DNA of 64,000 nt from Onchidella celtica (GCA_963931925.1 OZ007570.1:53519880-53583879); one strand, 5' to 3'. Counted from the stretch's first letter, positions 1 through 12,818 are shown. Numbers and translations: made by a program. Notes: generated from the letters alone by a model not told the origin.

Positions 1-149
1 ATGTGCCCCGAAGGAAAGCAAAACTGCTGACTCCAGGACTGATGCGATGGTCAAATGAATGTGAAGTATGACAAGATTTAACTCCACGGATTTCATTCAA
101 ACCGGGCAGTTGACTATTCAAAACATCTAACCATCTGCTCCTGACAGCC

Positions 150-480
150 ATTTGACCAATAAGACATTCTTTGCTTTTTCTGGTCCAAGCAGGATCAAAC
201 CTATAACATCTGACGGGAACTGCCTCTTCCGAGCCATCTCCTTTGTAACAACCATGTGGAGGAGCAATGCAAAGAAAAGAAATCTGTCGAATTATTTGTC
301 CGCTCATAATCCATAGCAGGAAGCCAAAACAGATGAGTGAATACCTCAGCTCAAGACAAATGAATAGAGATGCCACCTAGGGTATGCAATGGTTGAAGTG
401 GCAGAGATTATCGGCGCTGCGTGTACGTTTTTTGGGCATGATTTAGACAAATTTTCTCCTGGCATAGGCACGCCCCTCCT
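150..480 (+). pseudogene. Decayed OTU-type cysteine protease fragment
   Basis: The + strand encodes KPITSDGNCLFRAISF around 195-245. DGNCLFRA is the catalytic-cysteine signature of OTU deubiquitinases. Stops and frame changes follow. At about 335-450 a second block reads SEYLSSRQMNRDAT then VEVAEIIGAACTFFG, matching the order of the later OTU segment (YL..M....TWG...E..A.A..). The catalytic histidine region is not recognisable. The piece is too broken to be functional. It could come from a host gene or from an OTU gene carried by a transposon. The motif is seen directly; the family is assigned from knowledge of OTU domains. Confidence 0.45.
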
Positions 481-1103
481 CAAGGACAAAGATTTAGTTG
501 GATAACATCACCTACAAATTCCCCCAGTCAAACCAGTGTCAAACCGTCATGCAGATTGATTGCAGTCTCTACCGGCACCGTCTGTAGACTGGCCAAGAAT
601 CAGAACTTAGGCTTGGAGTCGAGAGAAGATAACGTTTACAAACAAGTTGCCTTAAAAATGTTTTAATGAGTATTTAGCTCGGATTATTCTCTAATATAAT
701 AAACTGCATCAAGATGCGTATTAAAGCGAGGGGAAATTATTTTCATAAATACATGCATATTAACGACATAGAACAAATTAATTAGGTATCAAAATTAAAA
801 CAAAACAAAAAACTTCACCCCGGAGTTTGCCTATATTGTTAGGCCGCGCTTATTTGCAGACGTCTGCGCATAAGATCAGTACCTTATTAGCAGATGGATT
901 TTTGGTTTTTGCGATTTTTATTTGGGAAGAGCTCCTTTAGATCACAATAAAAATTCTGGCTTGTTTTGTGGAATAATTAGGCTCTTCACTCGGTAAGATG
1001 GCTCCATTCGCGCATCGTGTTTCTAACGGCAAGACGCACCAGGTGTTGTTTTTTTTAGCAACACTTATCGCTTATCGTGTCCTCGGTAGTATTAGAGAGA
1101 CCC

Positions 1104-1310
1104 TACTAAGGGTAGCCACACAAAGACCACCGAATTCGGTCACCGAGCCACTAGCCGCTTTAGGTGAGAAGAATTGCACTATATAATTTCAACAACTGCA
1201 CACAGAGCCCACCTAGATTCGGTCCGTTTATATATTGCAATTCTTCTCACTTAAAGCGCCTAGTGGCTCGGTGACCGAATTCGGTGGCCTTTGTGTGGCT
1301 ACCCTAAGTA
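1104..1310. mobile_element. Foldback MITE, family A, copy 1
   Basis: Two arms of about 75-80 bp are inverted copies, both containing accgaattcggtcaccgagc and gtgagaagaattgca. They are separated by a short loop with cccacctagattcgg. No coding capacity. A second copy in the opposite loop orientation lies at 12.6 kb, which shows this is a dispersed family. Confidence 0.75.
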
Positions 1311-1337
1311 AAGCTTTTACTCAGATTCCCAGGTGGC

Positions 1338-1402
1338 ATGCTGAGTAAACTCCCCTGCCCAGTTGGTAAGGGGGGTTCGAATCTCCGCAAGAGCTGACTT
1401 TT
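1338..1402 (+). repeat. Possible tRNA-like / Pol III promoter remnant
   Basis: A B-box-like ggttcgaatc sits 15-20 bases before a run of T (a Pol III terminator type). A convincing A box and cloverleaf are not seen. It may be a worn SINE head. Confidence 0.25.
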
Positions 1403-1916
1403 TTTTGGTTTTTTTGTTTGCTCTTTTCCCCCACTGATCATCGTTGCTTGCCCCATAGTATAAAATTGTGACTAGGATTTTTTGTTGTTTTTTTTTAAAT
1501 GAATTATTAGCCCAATTTTGTCGGGTGTGAAATCACAGGAAAAAAAGTCAGACAGAGCAGATAAAAATGAACTAAACTTCCACGCAAACAAAAAAAGTAA
1601 TAAAACAAAACATGAGAAATAGCTGAAGCAGAAGATCCCCAAAATATATTTTCAGGAAATACAGAATAGAGCCAGGTTACCTTAGAGAAAGATGAGCGGT
1701 TCAGTTCACAGTGGCTAAAAGAAATCATTTACATGTTTAAAATTTGATTTACATTTTTATTCCTAATGAGCAACTGTCCCGTTCAATGAACAGGAATAAA
1801 GTAATCTGGAGCACACCAGTAATGATCAGTTTCCCTACGACATCAATTTTGCAAAATCCTTTGGAATGAAATATTAATGATTCCTAATAATAAGCTTTTA
1901 AAAAAACAACAAACGC

Positions 1917-2010
1917 TCTGGCGTGGGATCGAACCCAAGACGGACTGAACCCATTAGTGACCTACTGATAACAGCAGAGGCTAGTCATTGCGCTATCGCA
2001 GACCACGGTA
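1917..2010 (-). repeat. tRNA-derived SINE head (A and B boxes)
   Basis: On the minus strand tctgcgatagcgcaatgac fits a Pol III A box. About 50 bases later gggttcgatccc is a near-perfect B box. The spacing fits a tRNA-derived promoter. I do not see a clean acceptor-stem pairing, so a SINE head is more likely than a working tRNA. Confidence 0.5.
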
Positions 2011-2436
2011 GGCTGGAGGAACTTTACCATTGTCCACATCATAAAACCAAGTAACTCCCATCTGCGGATAAGATCAAGGCCACGATAAGATCGAGATCTT
2101 CTTCGCAGACATCTGAGAATAAGCACTTCGATATTGTCATACATTTTTACCGCGTCCTCAAATGTCACCAACTCAGAAATGTTGAGAAAAATTCTTGTTT
2201 GAAATACTCCAGCACATAGCATTTCCCACAGGACCCCTGCAGTTTTTGTTGTTGCTTATTTTGTATTAAAGGTTTATTAACCATTGTGGATACAGACGAA
2301 GTCTTTTGATACACATATTGTTCTTTCACCTACCTACATTTCATAATCCCGTTTCATGTGTAATTTTTATTTTATTTTTTTATTTATGTCAGGACAAGAT
2401 TTTCTAAAAATTTCCTATAAGTGATTTTTAGAGTCT

Positions 2437-2575
2437 CATCTCTCTCTCTCTCATGTCTCTCTCACTCTTTCTCTCTCATTTACTCTCTCCCCGTCAGTCT
2501 GTCTGTCTGTCTCTCCCTCTCTCTCTTTCTCTCTCCCATCCTGTCTATCTCTTTCTCTTTCTCTCTTTCTCGGTC
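2437..2575. repeat. (CT)n-rich microsatellite
   Basis: Pyrimidine tract of ctct, tctg and tttc units. No gene is seen in the surrounding 2.0-3.4 kb; short open frames there show no recognisable domain. Confidence 0.9.
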
Positions 2576-3414
2576 CTAAGAGATCCACTCATTAAATTAA
2601 GAAATAATTTTGCTTCATCACTCTGGTTTGAAACTGGACATTATATAATTATAATCTGGGCCATCATGTTCCCCGAAGTTGAAAGTATGACTTCACAATT
2701 TCAATTGACGATTCACTGATTGAAAGCTTTTACAGAAACGATCCACTTACTTAACTTTTGGAGTACAAAAACTAAAAACGCGCCACAAACAACATTGGTA
2801 GTAAGAAACTCTTCAAGTGGAGAGAGGCAAATGGCGATTTTCAGAGGAAGAGTGGATTCTTTCATTAGAATTTTCGGTCTTGGAACATCGGATAATGATT
2901 TAACAGACGCGCTTAATCTGTGTGTAGGATATGATTCTGGCTTTACACGCCCCCTCAATCCTGTAGCTGCATTGTGACACTGTTTTGGACTCTGTCAGTT
3001 TCCTTTGATTTTTCATCTTTACCTATTGGTCGCTGCTCTTCTGTTCTAGATGTCTTTGAGGGTGGCTTTTGAGTTGTCTTATAATTATCCTGAATTGAAT
3101 ATGGTGTTATCATTAGAAGTTGTGAGGAATCACGCTACAGATGTTTTTCTTCTTCTTTAATTTTTCTCTCTTCATCTCTTGAAACATTACTTATTGTGAA
3201 GGCCGATTTTTTTTCTTGTTCCCATTTAAGAAATTTAAGTCATTAGGTCGCCTAATTAAATGTCAACCAGATGAAAGTGTTTAGAGGGTAATCTTAGTAG
3301 AAGTGTAAAAGACAGGACGGAAAACACTCACAAATGGAAGGAAATGAAATCATAATTCTGAAAAAATAGCGCGATAATTCTAGTTGAAGACTTAAAGGCA
3401 TACCATGCATCCAA

Positions 3415-3510
3415 GCACACACACACACACACACATACACACACACGCACTCACACATAAACATATACGCACTGACACAAAAACACACACACACACATAC
3501 ACGCACGGGC
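3415..3510. repeat. (CA)n microsatellite, interrupted
   Basis: Alternating ca units with tacacgca interruptions. The flanking 3.5-4.0 kb shows nothing recognisable. Confidence 0.9.
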
Positions 3511-3995
3511 TTCACCCACACAATTGCACAGCAAGGAACTGGACTATTTTTTACATATAAACGGCTCTTGACCTCCTTGAATAGAATATAAAGAATGTCT
3601 TTGATATTTCCCCATCAATGTCTAGCATCAACACACGTACTGTTCTTTCTGACATATAATATTTCTAACATTCCAGTGCCCAGTGTTCTATAACTGTGAA
3701 ATGTCACTTGGTGCCAATTCTCGGTTCTTGAACACTTTCGAATGTATCAATGCTCCATGATAAATATTCATATTTTTGCACTCTTTCACCATTTTAAATC
3801 TTATTTTGCGTGTGCGTTTATCAGAGTTGTGAACAGGCAAGTCCATGACCTGGCAGGAGAAGACGAAACTGAATTAGATAGCAAACATCAGGTTTGAAAA
3901 AGAAAACAATAAACATTTTGATGGAGAAAATTGTCCTTTAGAGAAAGGACAGGGGAAGCAATTTGGGTTTACAATTCCATGGAGACTTGAAAGAG

Positions 3996-3999
<4 letters not shown>

Positions 4000-4077
<78 letters not shown>
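4000..4077. repeat. (GA)n microsatellite
   Basis: Almost pure ga dinucleotide run of about 75 bp. It accounts for the Arg-Glu or Ser-Leu open frames across it. Confidence 0.95.
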
Positions 4078-4081
<4 letters not shown>

Positions 4082-4479
4082 GGATACAAAGATATTAATT
4101 CAGAGAGCAAAGTTGGGTGGAGTAAGAGACGAGGATGAATTAATGGTAACCTCATCACTAAATGACGCTGCCATAATAGTTGTATCTACATGTTTACATC
4201 TTTAAGACGCCATTAAAATTTTTGGTTGGCAATGTTATGGTTGTATAATTTTAAAAATGCAGATCCAATGTGACAATCATTTCGAGAGCAACCGCATTGG
4301 ATAGCCAACACCGTACACCACTAAACCAAATAGTTCTCATAAAACTTGTAATATCACACACGATGCAACATCTTAGCTTTATGGGGCAACAAGTAGGAAT
4401 CGCGACCCTTAGGTGTCTCCCTCCTCACTACCTCTTCCAGATGTAGGTACCCGTGTAAAAAAATAAATAATAATAACAA

Positions 4480-4760
4480 TATTTTCAAGGCATACCTACT
4501 TGTGTGTACATCGATCGCCAGTGGCTACCCTAGCCCCTTTTCGCCTGATTAGTCAAGCAAGCCGTTATTTACAAGGCATACCTTGAAACTAACTCCAGGT
4601 TTCAGATTTATATTTTTCCAACTTTGATATACAATCGGAATAGCATGCACAAACGTCGCCTACCTTCATACTGAAACAGCTTCTAATTGGTCAATGAAAC
4701 ATGCCTTGAAAATAACGCTGGCGTTAGTTCCAAGGCATACCTTGAAAATAACCACTTCGT
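4480..4760. repeat. Cluster of caaggcatac palindromes
   Basis: The core aaggcatac occurs near 4488, 4580 and 4733, twice continuing into the near-palindrome aaggcataccttga. The partial inverse gccttgaaaataac is at about 4703. The arrangement looks like the ends of a small worn inverted-repeat element. No coding sequence. Confidence 0.4.
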
Positions 4761-5604
4761 TGATATTACTTATGCCTTATAAGTATTTGCCCTAGTGGTG
4801 CATGGTGTGGCTATCTAGTGTTGTTGCGGGAGAGAGCGAGAAGGCAAAATCACATTTCCGTTCGTAGAGCAGGTTCTTTGCTTCAGAATTATTTCGTGTG
4901 ACGGCCTCGCAGAAATCTGACAAACACTGTAGAGTTTTCATGAGAATATCCAAGTTCTAGTTCTTAGTTTCTAACTTTGGCTGAACGTTGCACTGAGCTT
5001 TGAATGCATCAGTCATAACAGCTGTGGTAGTTTGTGTCATTCTCAGGCTAGTGAAAAGCTGATAATAGGCCCAGGCTGATGGGATATGTAGGCCTCCCAA
5101 TTTCAAGTTGCATATTGTGTATTTGTGTAATTCGTGCTAAATACATAAATTTATATATTTTGTTTATATTTTACACATTTTCTTGAAATATTATTATTTT
5201 CTGCTGAAAGACCCCCCCCCCCCCCCCGCCCCCTTGGCATTTTTGGAAATAATATTTTTTTTTTTTTTTTTTAGAACAGCCAGGCTTGATTTCTTTGTTT
5301 TAGGAGGCTCCTTCCCTGGCACTACATCTCGTATTTCTTGTTGGTGGTAATCTTTTTTGTTTCTGTTCCTTCCTTTTTTCTTCTTCCTTGCCTTTCTTCA
5401 GCAAGGTCTTCTTTTTCGTCCACGTTGTCTCAGCCCTCAATAGGGGCATTTGGTCCGACGCCCCAAGAGACGGCTGTAGGAAGAGGAAAGGAATAAGAGA
5501 GAATAAGGGGATTGGTTGGGGAGAGGGGACATGGGGTTGATTTTTGTTCATACTTTGGTTTTACCAAAGCGCCCCCTTCCATTCTCCATTTACTTGTACC
5601 AGGG

Positions 5605-5999
5605 CACAGACTAATAAAATCAGCCAGACTGGAAACACAAGCTTCGGGCTATGTCGTTTTTTACGGAAGTTAATGAGATGCGGCCGTATAACCAACGTGG
5701 CCGCCGCTCGGGAAATTCCGATCCTAGTTCTAACTGCAGTAGAAATTTCTTTTTATTTGTCAAGATTGGTTGTACATGTATTAATAATGCATTAACTTGC
5801 CTATCCTTTCACTTTATTGTCTACAGCTGCCTTTTTTTTTTATTGTTATAAATGATGACCGTATGGACTTTTAGCGACCGCTGCATTGTAGCTATGCTGA
5901 AGCGTCGGTCGCAACCGTAAACCTACAATGGCGGACCTGTCGCTGTTTTGTGACGTCACACAATGGGCTCATCCAGTCTGGGTATTTTATTAGTCTGTG
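5605..5999. mobile_element. hAT-type MITE, family B, copy 1
   Basis: A 395-bp element with terminal inverted repeats beginning cacagactaataaaat and ending attttattagtctgtg. It is flanked by a perfect 8-bp target duplication taccaggg (5597-5604 and 6000-6007). Eight-base duplications and CA-starting ends are typical of hAT elements. It contains the palindrome tgacgtca near the right end. It has no transposase, so it is non-autonomous. Its relative is at 27.6 kb. Confidence 0.88.
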
Positions 6000-6207
6000 T
6001 ACCAGGGGGACTACGCCCTCTCAAAGTCGTGGACTCACGCCAGCTAACCTACCTGCCTCTCCCCGTCTCTCCCCACTGTTTTGGCCCGAGCATTCCATGT
6101 GGTTCATTTGCACCCTTAATGCTCTCTAGTGTTTAAATTTCATGTTTTAAGTTTTTGTTGTTGTTGTTGTTTTATCTGTTTTGAGCAAACAACGCTGTTG
6201 GATTATA

Positions 6208-6743
6208 TGTGAGTGTGCATGAGAAAACCCGGTATAAGTCGGCAACATGACATTTTGAGTTCTGTACATATAATAAAAGACAAGACATTTCTGATAAATT
6301 GAAGACAATGACCCCCCTAAAACAAGATTTTGAGAAAACGGCATTTAATCGTATTAGTGGCCATAGCTAATTGACCAAGTAATATTGTAGTGATTGCTGT
6401 TAGGAGACCGTAGTCTAATAACTAAGCAGTTATAGAGATCATAGTGAGTAGTGTTCACTGCTCATCTACAGTTTACCTTGTAACATGCCACGGTCCCCTA
6501 GCAACAGCCGAGTCGGAAGTTTTTGGATCTTGTTAGGAGGCCGTAGTCTAATTACAAAGCCGTTATAGAGATCATAGTGAGTGGTGTTCACTGCTCGTCT
6601 ACAGTTTACCCTGTAACATGCCACGGTCCCCTAAACAACAGCCAAGTTGGAGGTTTGTGTCGGACCCATATTTTCACTTCAAAGCCGTTTTTCTCAAAAT
6701 CAGCTCTGCCGACTTATACCGGGTTTTCTCATGCACACTCACA
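6208..6743. mobile_element. MITE, family C, copy 1 (540 bp, internal 130-bp repeat)
   Basis: Ends are inverted copies containing tgtgagtgtgcatgagaaaa and ccggtataagtcggca. Inside, a unit of about 130 bp (gttaggag..ccgtagtctaat to ggtcccctaa.caacagcc) is present twice in tandem. No protein frame. A second full copy lies at 11.6 kb. Confidence 0.8.
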
Positions 6744-6905
6744 TATAGTGAAAAGAATATTTCTCATGAAGTAGTCATTACGGTCCACGTAAAATACCTC
6801 TTAAAGTCAAGGCGTACTCATCTGTATTCGCCACTCCACTCGCCGTACCTTTACACAAAAGGACAAGGGCGTGGGGGGGGGGGTGAGGCATTCATATATA
6901 ATGAG

Positions 6906-7142
6906 ATAATAATAATAATAATAATAATGGATGGCATTTATATAGCGCATAGCCATTTAAAAAAGTCTAAGCACTTTACAGAAGCAACATGTCAACCACA
7001 GAGCAGAATGGAGCGCCTGTGAAGCGCTCAACACACTACACTGCTTTTTTCTCTCTCCTTGTCTCGCTCACTCACTCTCTCTGCTCTCTCTCTCCCTCTC
7101 TCTATCTCAGAGCAAATTGTAACGCAGCCTGTTAGGCGCAGT
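6906..7142 (-). mobile_element. SINE family 2, copy 1, (ATT)n tail
   Basis: Read on the minus strand it starts actgcgcctaacaggc, passes a (GA)n stretch, then tgtgttgagcgcttc and gcgctatataaatgcc, and ends in (att)n. The same sequence is on the + strand at 18.9 kb, so the limits are set by comparison. Confidence 0.75.
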
Positions 7143-7969
7143 CCACAACTCACAATAACAATAAATTATTCATCTCACCTCTACACGTTGCACACTAGAT
7201 AAATTGGAGATCTTTTAGTCTGTAGAGAGGAGAGATATCACAAATGCACACTTTGACTTTGACACTTGTTTTGAAATGCAGTGTGGCACGTATCAAGCTA
7301 TTTCACAGTACCCGATTTTATTCTAACTCCTAATCATAATATATTATACTAAGCCGCAAACATTTAACGTCGAGTTTCTCCGGCTAAAAAATTGGAGTTG
7401 GAATAAACACGCACTGAGGTCACGACATGTCAGATTAACCTTTGCTTTTTTTTTTCCTTTTTTTTTTCCTGCATGTTTTTACCTGCCCACGTATCTTCGG
7501 GACTGGGGGGGGGGGGGTGTTATAAAGGGAGGACTGCCCCCATGGTAGGAAAAGTGTATACTTGTTTGCATGTGTGTGTTGGGGGGGGGGGGCATACGCT
7601 TTTCTATTATGGTAAATGATTTAAAAGTTTTTTTGTTTTTTTTAAATTATCTATTTCGAGCAAATAAATCCTGCTTTGTTCTGAAATTTGAGTTGACATT
7701 TCTACCAAACTAAAACAACCGACAAAGCCGAAATGTTCAAATACTGCTGTGTTGTCTACGTAGATCATTATATTTAAGTTCACATAACAATAATACATAG
7801 CAATCAATAATTTACGACGTATTTATGAACATGCAGCCATAAACAGATACGGTTGTGCTGAGAATTTTGTTCGTAAACAGGCCTACTTCAAAGCTTAGGT
7901 CTGAACGTCAGCTTTTTTTTCTTAAATTATAATTAATTTTTTTTTTTTTTAAATTATGTACAAAGCCAG

Positions 7970-8157
7970 AATTACTGTCCTTGTCCACACCACCCGCTCC
8001 GCTATTTTTACGGACAAGGACGTAAAATACTCTTTGCCTCTGCATACTTGTCCACAGAATCTGCCCTGCTCCGCTCCTCACCGTTATAGAGGCAAAGGGA
8101 GTTTTCTCATTTTCCGTAAAAATAGCGGAGCGGTTGCTGTAGACAAGACCAGTTATT
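7970..8157. mobile_element. Foldback element, family D
   Basis: Arms of about 45 bp. The left arm holds ccgctccgctatttttacgg and the right arm its exact inverse. A second nested pair (tttgcctct / agaggcaaa) lies in the centre. This explains overlapping frames on both strands here, none of which looks like a protein. Confidence 0.65.
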
Positions 8158-8194
8158 GTCCGTTCAACAATGTCTTTCTTCTTCTTCTTTAAGC

Positions 8195-8563
8195 CTCTTG
8201 ATTCCTTGAGGAACATAGGGCCGCAACAAGACTCCTTGAATGCACGCGGTTCTGGCAGGTCCTGTCTAGCTCGGTCCATGACATTCTGGCTGCCTTCACC
8301 TCAGCATCGATACTCCTGCGCTAAGTCTGTTTTGGTCGCACCACGTTCAGCTTTCCTTGTGGGTTCCAGACAAGAGCCTGCCTGGTGATGTTGGATTCAG
8401 GCTTTCGTAACGTCCACCCCCATTTCTGTTTCTTTATCTCAGTTTCAATTGGGGCTTGTCTCATCCTGTCCCACCGTTCTTCGTTGGAGACGACTTCTGG
8501 CCATCTGATGTGAAGGATATTTCTGAGACATCGATTAGTGAATGTCTGCAGCTTGTTCAACAA
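8195..8563 (-). pseudogene. LINE ORF2 C-terminal fragment
   Basis: The minus strand encodes NKLQTFTNRCLRNILHIRWP, then EERWDRMRQAPIETEIKKQK and KWGWTLRKPESNITRQAL, followed after a stop by RRSIDAEVKAARMSW and QNRVHSRSLVAALCS. This is the familiar tail after the reverse transcriptase in many animal LINEs (LQ.F.NRCLR.IL...W, RKWGW..HTLRKP, W.....QNR..W). The GRPK.TW segment is broken by a stop. It is 5'-truncated and inactive. Confidence 0.75.
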
Positions 8564-8659
8564 TGTACAGTTTTACAATTTCTTGAATATCTTCGGCTTG
8601 CCGTGATGAATCCGGGCCAAATTTTACATGGTCCCCTGTTTCAATTTGCCTGAACTGGG

Positions 8660-10600
8660 AACTGTTTATCCACTTGTAAAGGTTGACAAAAACAAAAACA
8701 AAAAAGGTTTTCTTCATAAACATATACAAGAAACACGAGTTGCAGACAATCAAGTGGCCTCATGCTGGACCAGGATTAACGGAACTTCTCAAAGACATCA
8801 CAAGAGACCTGCGGGGTTGCAGCACGGCTTGAACCAGCAACAAAAGTGGCAGAGAAAAATAAAAATTATTATACCTTTATGAATGTGGTCATGAACTTAC
8901 TGTAATTTTTTTCTTGTTTGTTCGCTTTTTGCTCAAAGAAGGTTCTCGATGATCGGGGTTTGTAGTCCTTTTCTCTTTAGTTTTCAGGCCTTTGGTAATT
9001 CTCTGCCTCGTTTCTGTGTTTTGTTTCTTTGGCAGGGCTTCAAAAAATACATTATTATTATTATTATTATTATTGCCACGTGAGCATCAAGTAGCAATAT
9101 AGGATGCCAGTTTTGAGATTCCAGAATGCTTTTCTGTTTTTTTACTCCACAATGACAACCAAGTTAAAAAGCTTGCTTGTCAGCCAAACTCCCGACATTT
9201 TTTTTAACACTAATACTAGAGAACCCGCGACAATGGGCAAACGTCACATTCTACTCACCCTTAACCTCTTGGTCTTATTTTGGTTGGTGTTTTCTTCCTC
9301 TGCCCACATTTCTCTCCCCAATCTCTTCTTATTCTATCTTACCCCCCATCTAATTTGTTTTTCAAACCGAATGCGTGTCCAATACACACCAGCATATCGA
9401 AGGGAGCCATAAAAAAAAACAACAACAAAAAAATTCATTGCACTTTGAAGCCATAACAACATTTTTAAAGGACTGCTGGAAACTTTAGAGAATGCCCCAG
9501 TTCTATGCAACAGCGATTAGCGGGTTAGATTAGTTGACACCTAAGAAAATTAATTTTATAATTCCAACAAATGTAGCCCAGGTAATTTATACAGTAAATC
9601 TAGACACTGACTTGCATAGGGATTGGGAGCAGATCTCATAAACTGAATATATTATGATAGATACATAATGGACAAGAGAATAACTAAAGTAGTTATGACT
9701 AATATGACAAACTGTCTATCAAGTGGTCATCTTTATGAAATTTTAATTTTCACCAAGTTCTCGTGTACACTGTTTCTGTCACTCCGGTGTTCGCATGAAC
9801 CATTTTGTCTAAGATGGATGAATGGTATTCCAGCACATTTTCACTATCTGGTTTTTACACCGACATTTTAAGCTGGCCATTGCACATTTTTTGTCAAGAT
9901 CGCAGACTCCTACTTTGAAAGATTTGATCAAAAGGGTATTGGTGTAAAGCGAAAGTTGTTTGGTGCAAAATTCTAAGGCAAATAACCAACTTGAAATGCG
10001 GATACTTCTTTCAGTAAAGAGGATGATAATGATTTAATATATATTTTTTCTAAAGCCGTATTTGCAAAGTGGAAGTTTTGGGGAACAACTGATACCCACC
10101 CAAATATGAGAAAGTGTTTGAGACTAAAGCGTACTGTTGGTAGGTTTAGAAATGCGCAAACAAGAAACTAGACAGCTTTTACACAGTATGATCTGTGAAT
10201 GACACTTTTGAACTCTGCAATGATTATTCAATAATTCCTGCTATATAAATGGCCTTGAGGAATGTAATCTCTGTTTTATTGTGCGGTCGATGTTTGTGGA
10301 CAAACGTACACTTTATAACGCATTCTTGATAACACCGTCATGTCAGGCTGAAGTAACAACGAGTGAACCACAGATGTTGTGTCTGTTTCCCTTTGGCGGT
10401 ACTATACTACTAAGAGATCACATGTCAGTTTTATGTCTCTGCCACCAAATCCTTTTTACCCAGACGTCAACTTTCACACTCTTCAGATAAAGTGGCATCT
10501 TCGGAGAAATCGTTTACTTTCATAATATAGTGGTAAGGTCCCTTGGACAGATTTCGCACATTCGCGTCCACGTTGCAGAAAACTTTTTTTTTACATCAGT
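8660..10600. other. No recognisable gene
   Basis: AT-rich spacer with a short (att)n run near 9050-9074 and scattered short open frames. None has a recognisable domain, signal peptide or splice-supported structure. Confidence 0.6.
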
Positions 10601-10930
10601 CCGCGACCGTAGGTGTCGGGCATGCGCAGTACCCTCTTTGGTCCTCCGGAGCCGCGTGTTTGCCGATTTGCGGTGCAGACCAGTAAATTCAGGAGCGGGG
10701 CAGCAACAGACCCCCAAACACAGTTCATCGGCAAAGGGAATTCTCGTCCTATCGAACTCTGCCATGGGTGTTGCAACCTCTGGACTGTGCACCCTAACCC
10801 TAACTCTAACATGACTCTGAACGCCACCGAAAATCCCAGGGGTGTGGGTAGGTTGCTGCCCCGCTCCTGAATTTGCTGGTTTGCACTGCCACGTTTACGG
10901 CTACCGACGCACGGGGAAAACTCTCTTCTG
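10600..10930. mobile_element. Foldback element, family E
   Basis: Inverted arms with aaattcaggagcggggcagc near 10686 and its inverse near 10855. The flanking bases stay complementary more weakly. The loop contains caccctaaccctaact, a short telomere-like run that I treat as chance. Confidence 0.6.
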
Positions 10931-11628
10931 TCACACGGTTCACAGTGATTTCATTTGTGAAGGTGTTCCCACAGGCGAATCATATGTTGGTTTTTCGACA
11001 GTGGCTCATCTGGAAAAAGTGGGAAAGAGTAATTAATATCGATTGTCTCTGTGAGTATTGAAATAATGCACATTTTCACACTTATTTTATAAAGACCATA
11101 ATTTTTCATACGTACGTAACAACGGGAATGAATGAAGTATTTAAGAATAAACCAAATTCGATTCTGTGATGGTAATTCTATGTGGTACCTCCGTACAAAG
11201 TACTCATCATCAAAAGGGCCCTTTTATGAGTTAAAATGATTAAGAGCAATACTTGATAGAATTGAGTATAATATATATGTGGTTACTGGTTTCATTCACG
11301 TGACGTCACTCCTCCCAAATTTTTGAATTTACTTCGACTTTCGTCAGAAAGTTCCAAGGCATTATGGGCATAGGGACAATTGAGATAGACAATAACACAG
11401 ATTACGATACGCCATTTTTTGTTTGGTTACGCAACGTAATGTGAGTACGGTTTTCACGTGTTCATAAAATGTAGTCTTTCGTAAATTGGCACATTCCTTG
11501 CAGAATACTACTCTCCCCAACTTTTTGTGCAGCACCTCCATTGTATCTTTCTCTAAAGAGTTTCAATTCTTCTTTCTGTATTAATATTAACTTTTACACA
11601 TAAATTTTCGTCTCGCAAGCGAGTCAAA

Positions 11629-12149
11629 TGTGAGTGTGCATGAGAAAACCCACCATAAGTCGGCAGAGCTGATTTTGAGAAAAACGGCTTTGAAGTTAAA
11701 ATATGGGTCCGACACAAACTTCCAATTTGGCTGTTCTTTAGGGGACCGTGGCATGTTACAGGGTGAACACTACTCTCACTATAATCTCTATAACGGCTTT
11801 GTAATTAGGCTACGATCTCCTAACAAGATCAAAAACCTTCCAACTTGGCTGTTGTTTAGGGGACCGTGGCATATTACAGGGTAAACTGTAGATGAGCAGT
11901 GAACACTACTCACTATGATCTCTATAACGGCTTAGTTATTAGACTACGGTCTCCTAACAACAATCACTCCAATATTACTTGGTCAATTAGCTATTGCCAC
12001 TTATAGGATTAAATGCCATTTTCTCAAAATCTTGTTTTAGGGGGATCACTGACTCCAATTTATCAGAAATGTCTTGTCTTTTATTATATGTACAGAACTC
12101 AAAATGTCATGTTGCCGACTTATTGTCAGTTTTCTCATGCACACTCGCA
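11629..12149. mobile_element. MITE, family C, copy 2
   Basis: Same ends (tgtgagtgtgcatgagaaaa) as the element at 6.2 kb but inverted internally. It also carries two tandem units ending ggggaccgtggcat. Worn by point changes; no coding frame. Confidence 0.8.
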
Positions 12150-12613
12150 AATGTTCGCGTACAGGTAAAAAACACATTTTAAACGAAAAATATGCAACAT
12201 TTAAAGAACCGCAGCGGTTATTTGTGATTGTACATGTATTTTAGTTCTTTGTTTCGCCTGACACTACAAAACTTCTCCAAAATATCATACATGTAGTTTA
12301 TTTCGTCTTTCCATACATTTTCATTTTGATCACTTATAATAACGTGGCGCCAAACAGGAAATAGGAATGGCTTGCAAAACATCACGGTCAACACATTTTT
12401 CTGTGCTGTAGTCACTGTTGCTTTCTAATGGTGAAAAAAAAAAAAAAGTTTTAGTATAACATTCTCTGCATTTTTGTATAATGACTGAGCATGTTGCCTG
12501 ATTTATGGATGAAACAAACCTAGGCTGATAGGGGGGGCGCCAGACTGCTGACTCACCGCCCTTACATTATACATTACACCTATACCCTAGGCATTGCCCA
12601 CACCCTACACCAG

Positions 12614-12818
12614 CCTTAGGATAGCCATACAAAGGCCACCGAATTCGGTCATCGAGCCACTGGGCGCTTTAGGTGAGAAGAATTGCCCTACATAAACGGG
12701 CCGAATCTAGGTGGGCTCTATGTGCAGTTGTTGAAATTATATAGTGCAATTCTTCTCACCTAAAGCGGCTAGTGGCTCGGTGACCGAATTCGGTGGCCTC
12801 TATGTTTGTACCCTTAGT
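12614..12818. mobile_element. Foldback MITE, family A, copy 2
   Basis: Arms contain aaggccaccgaattcggtca and gtgagaagaattgc with their inverses. The loop ccgaatctaggtgggctc is the reverse complement of the loop in the 1.1-kb copy. Confidence 0.75.

Noticed and set aside
1917-2010. Functional tRNA gene
   Set aside because: A and B boxes are present but no convincing acceptor stem; called a SINE head instead.
2720-2977. 85-codon + strand frame
   Set aside because: No recognisable motif, no splice support, no second copy; open by chance as far as I can tell.
10789-10805. Telomere-like accctaaccctaact
   Set aside because: Only about two and a half units inside the loop of a foldback element; too short for an interstitial telomere.
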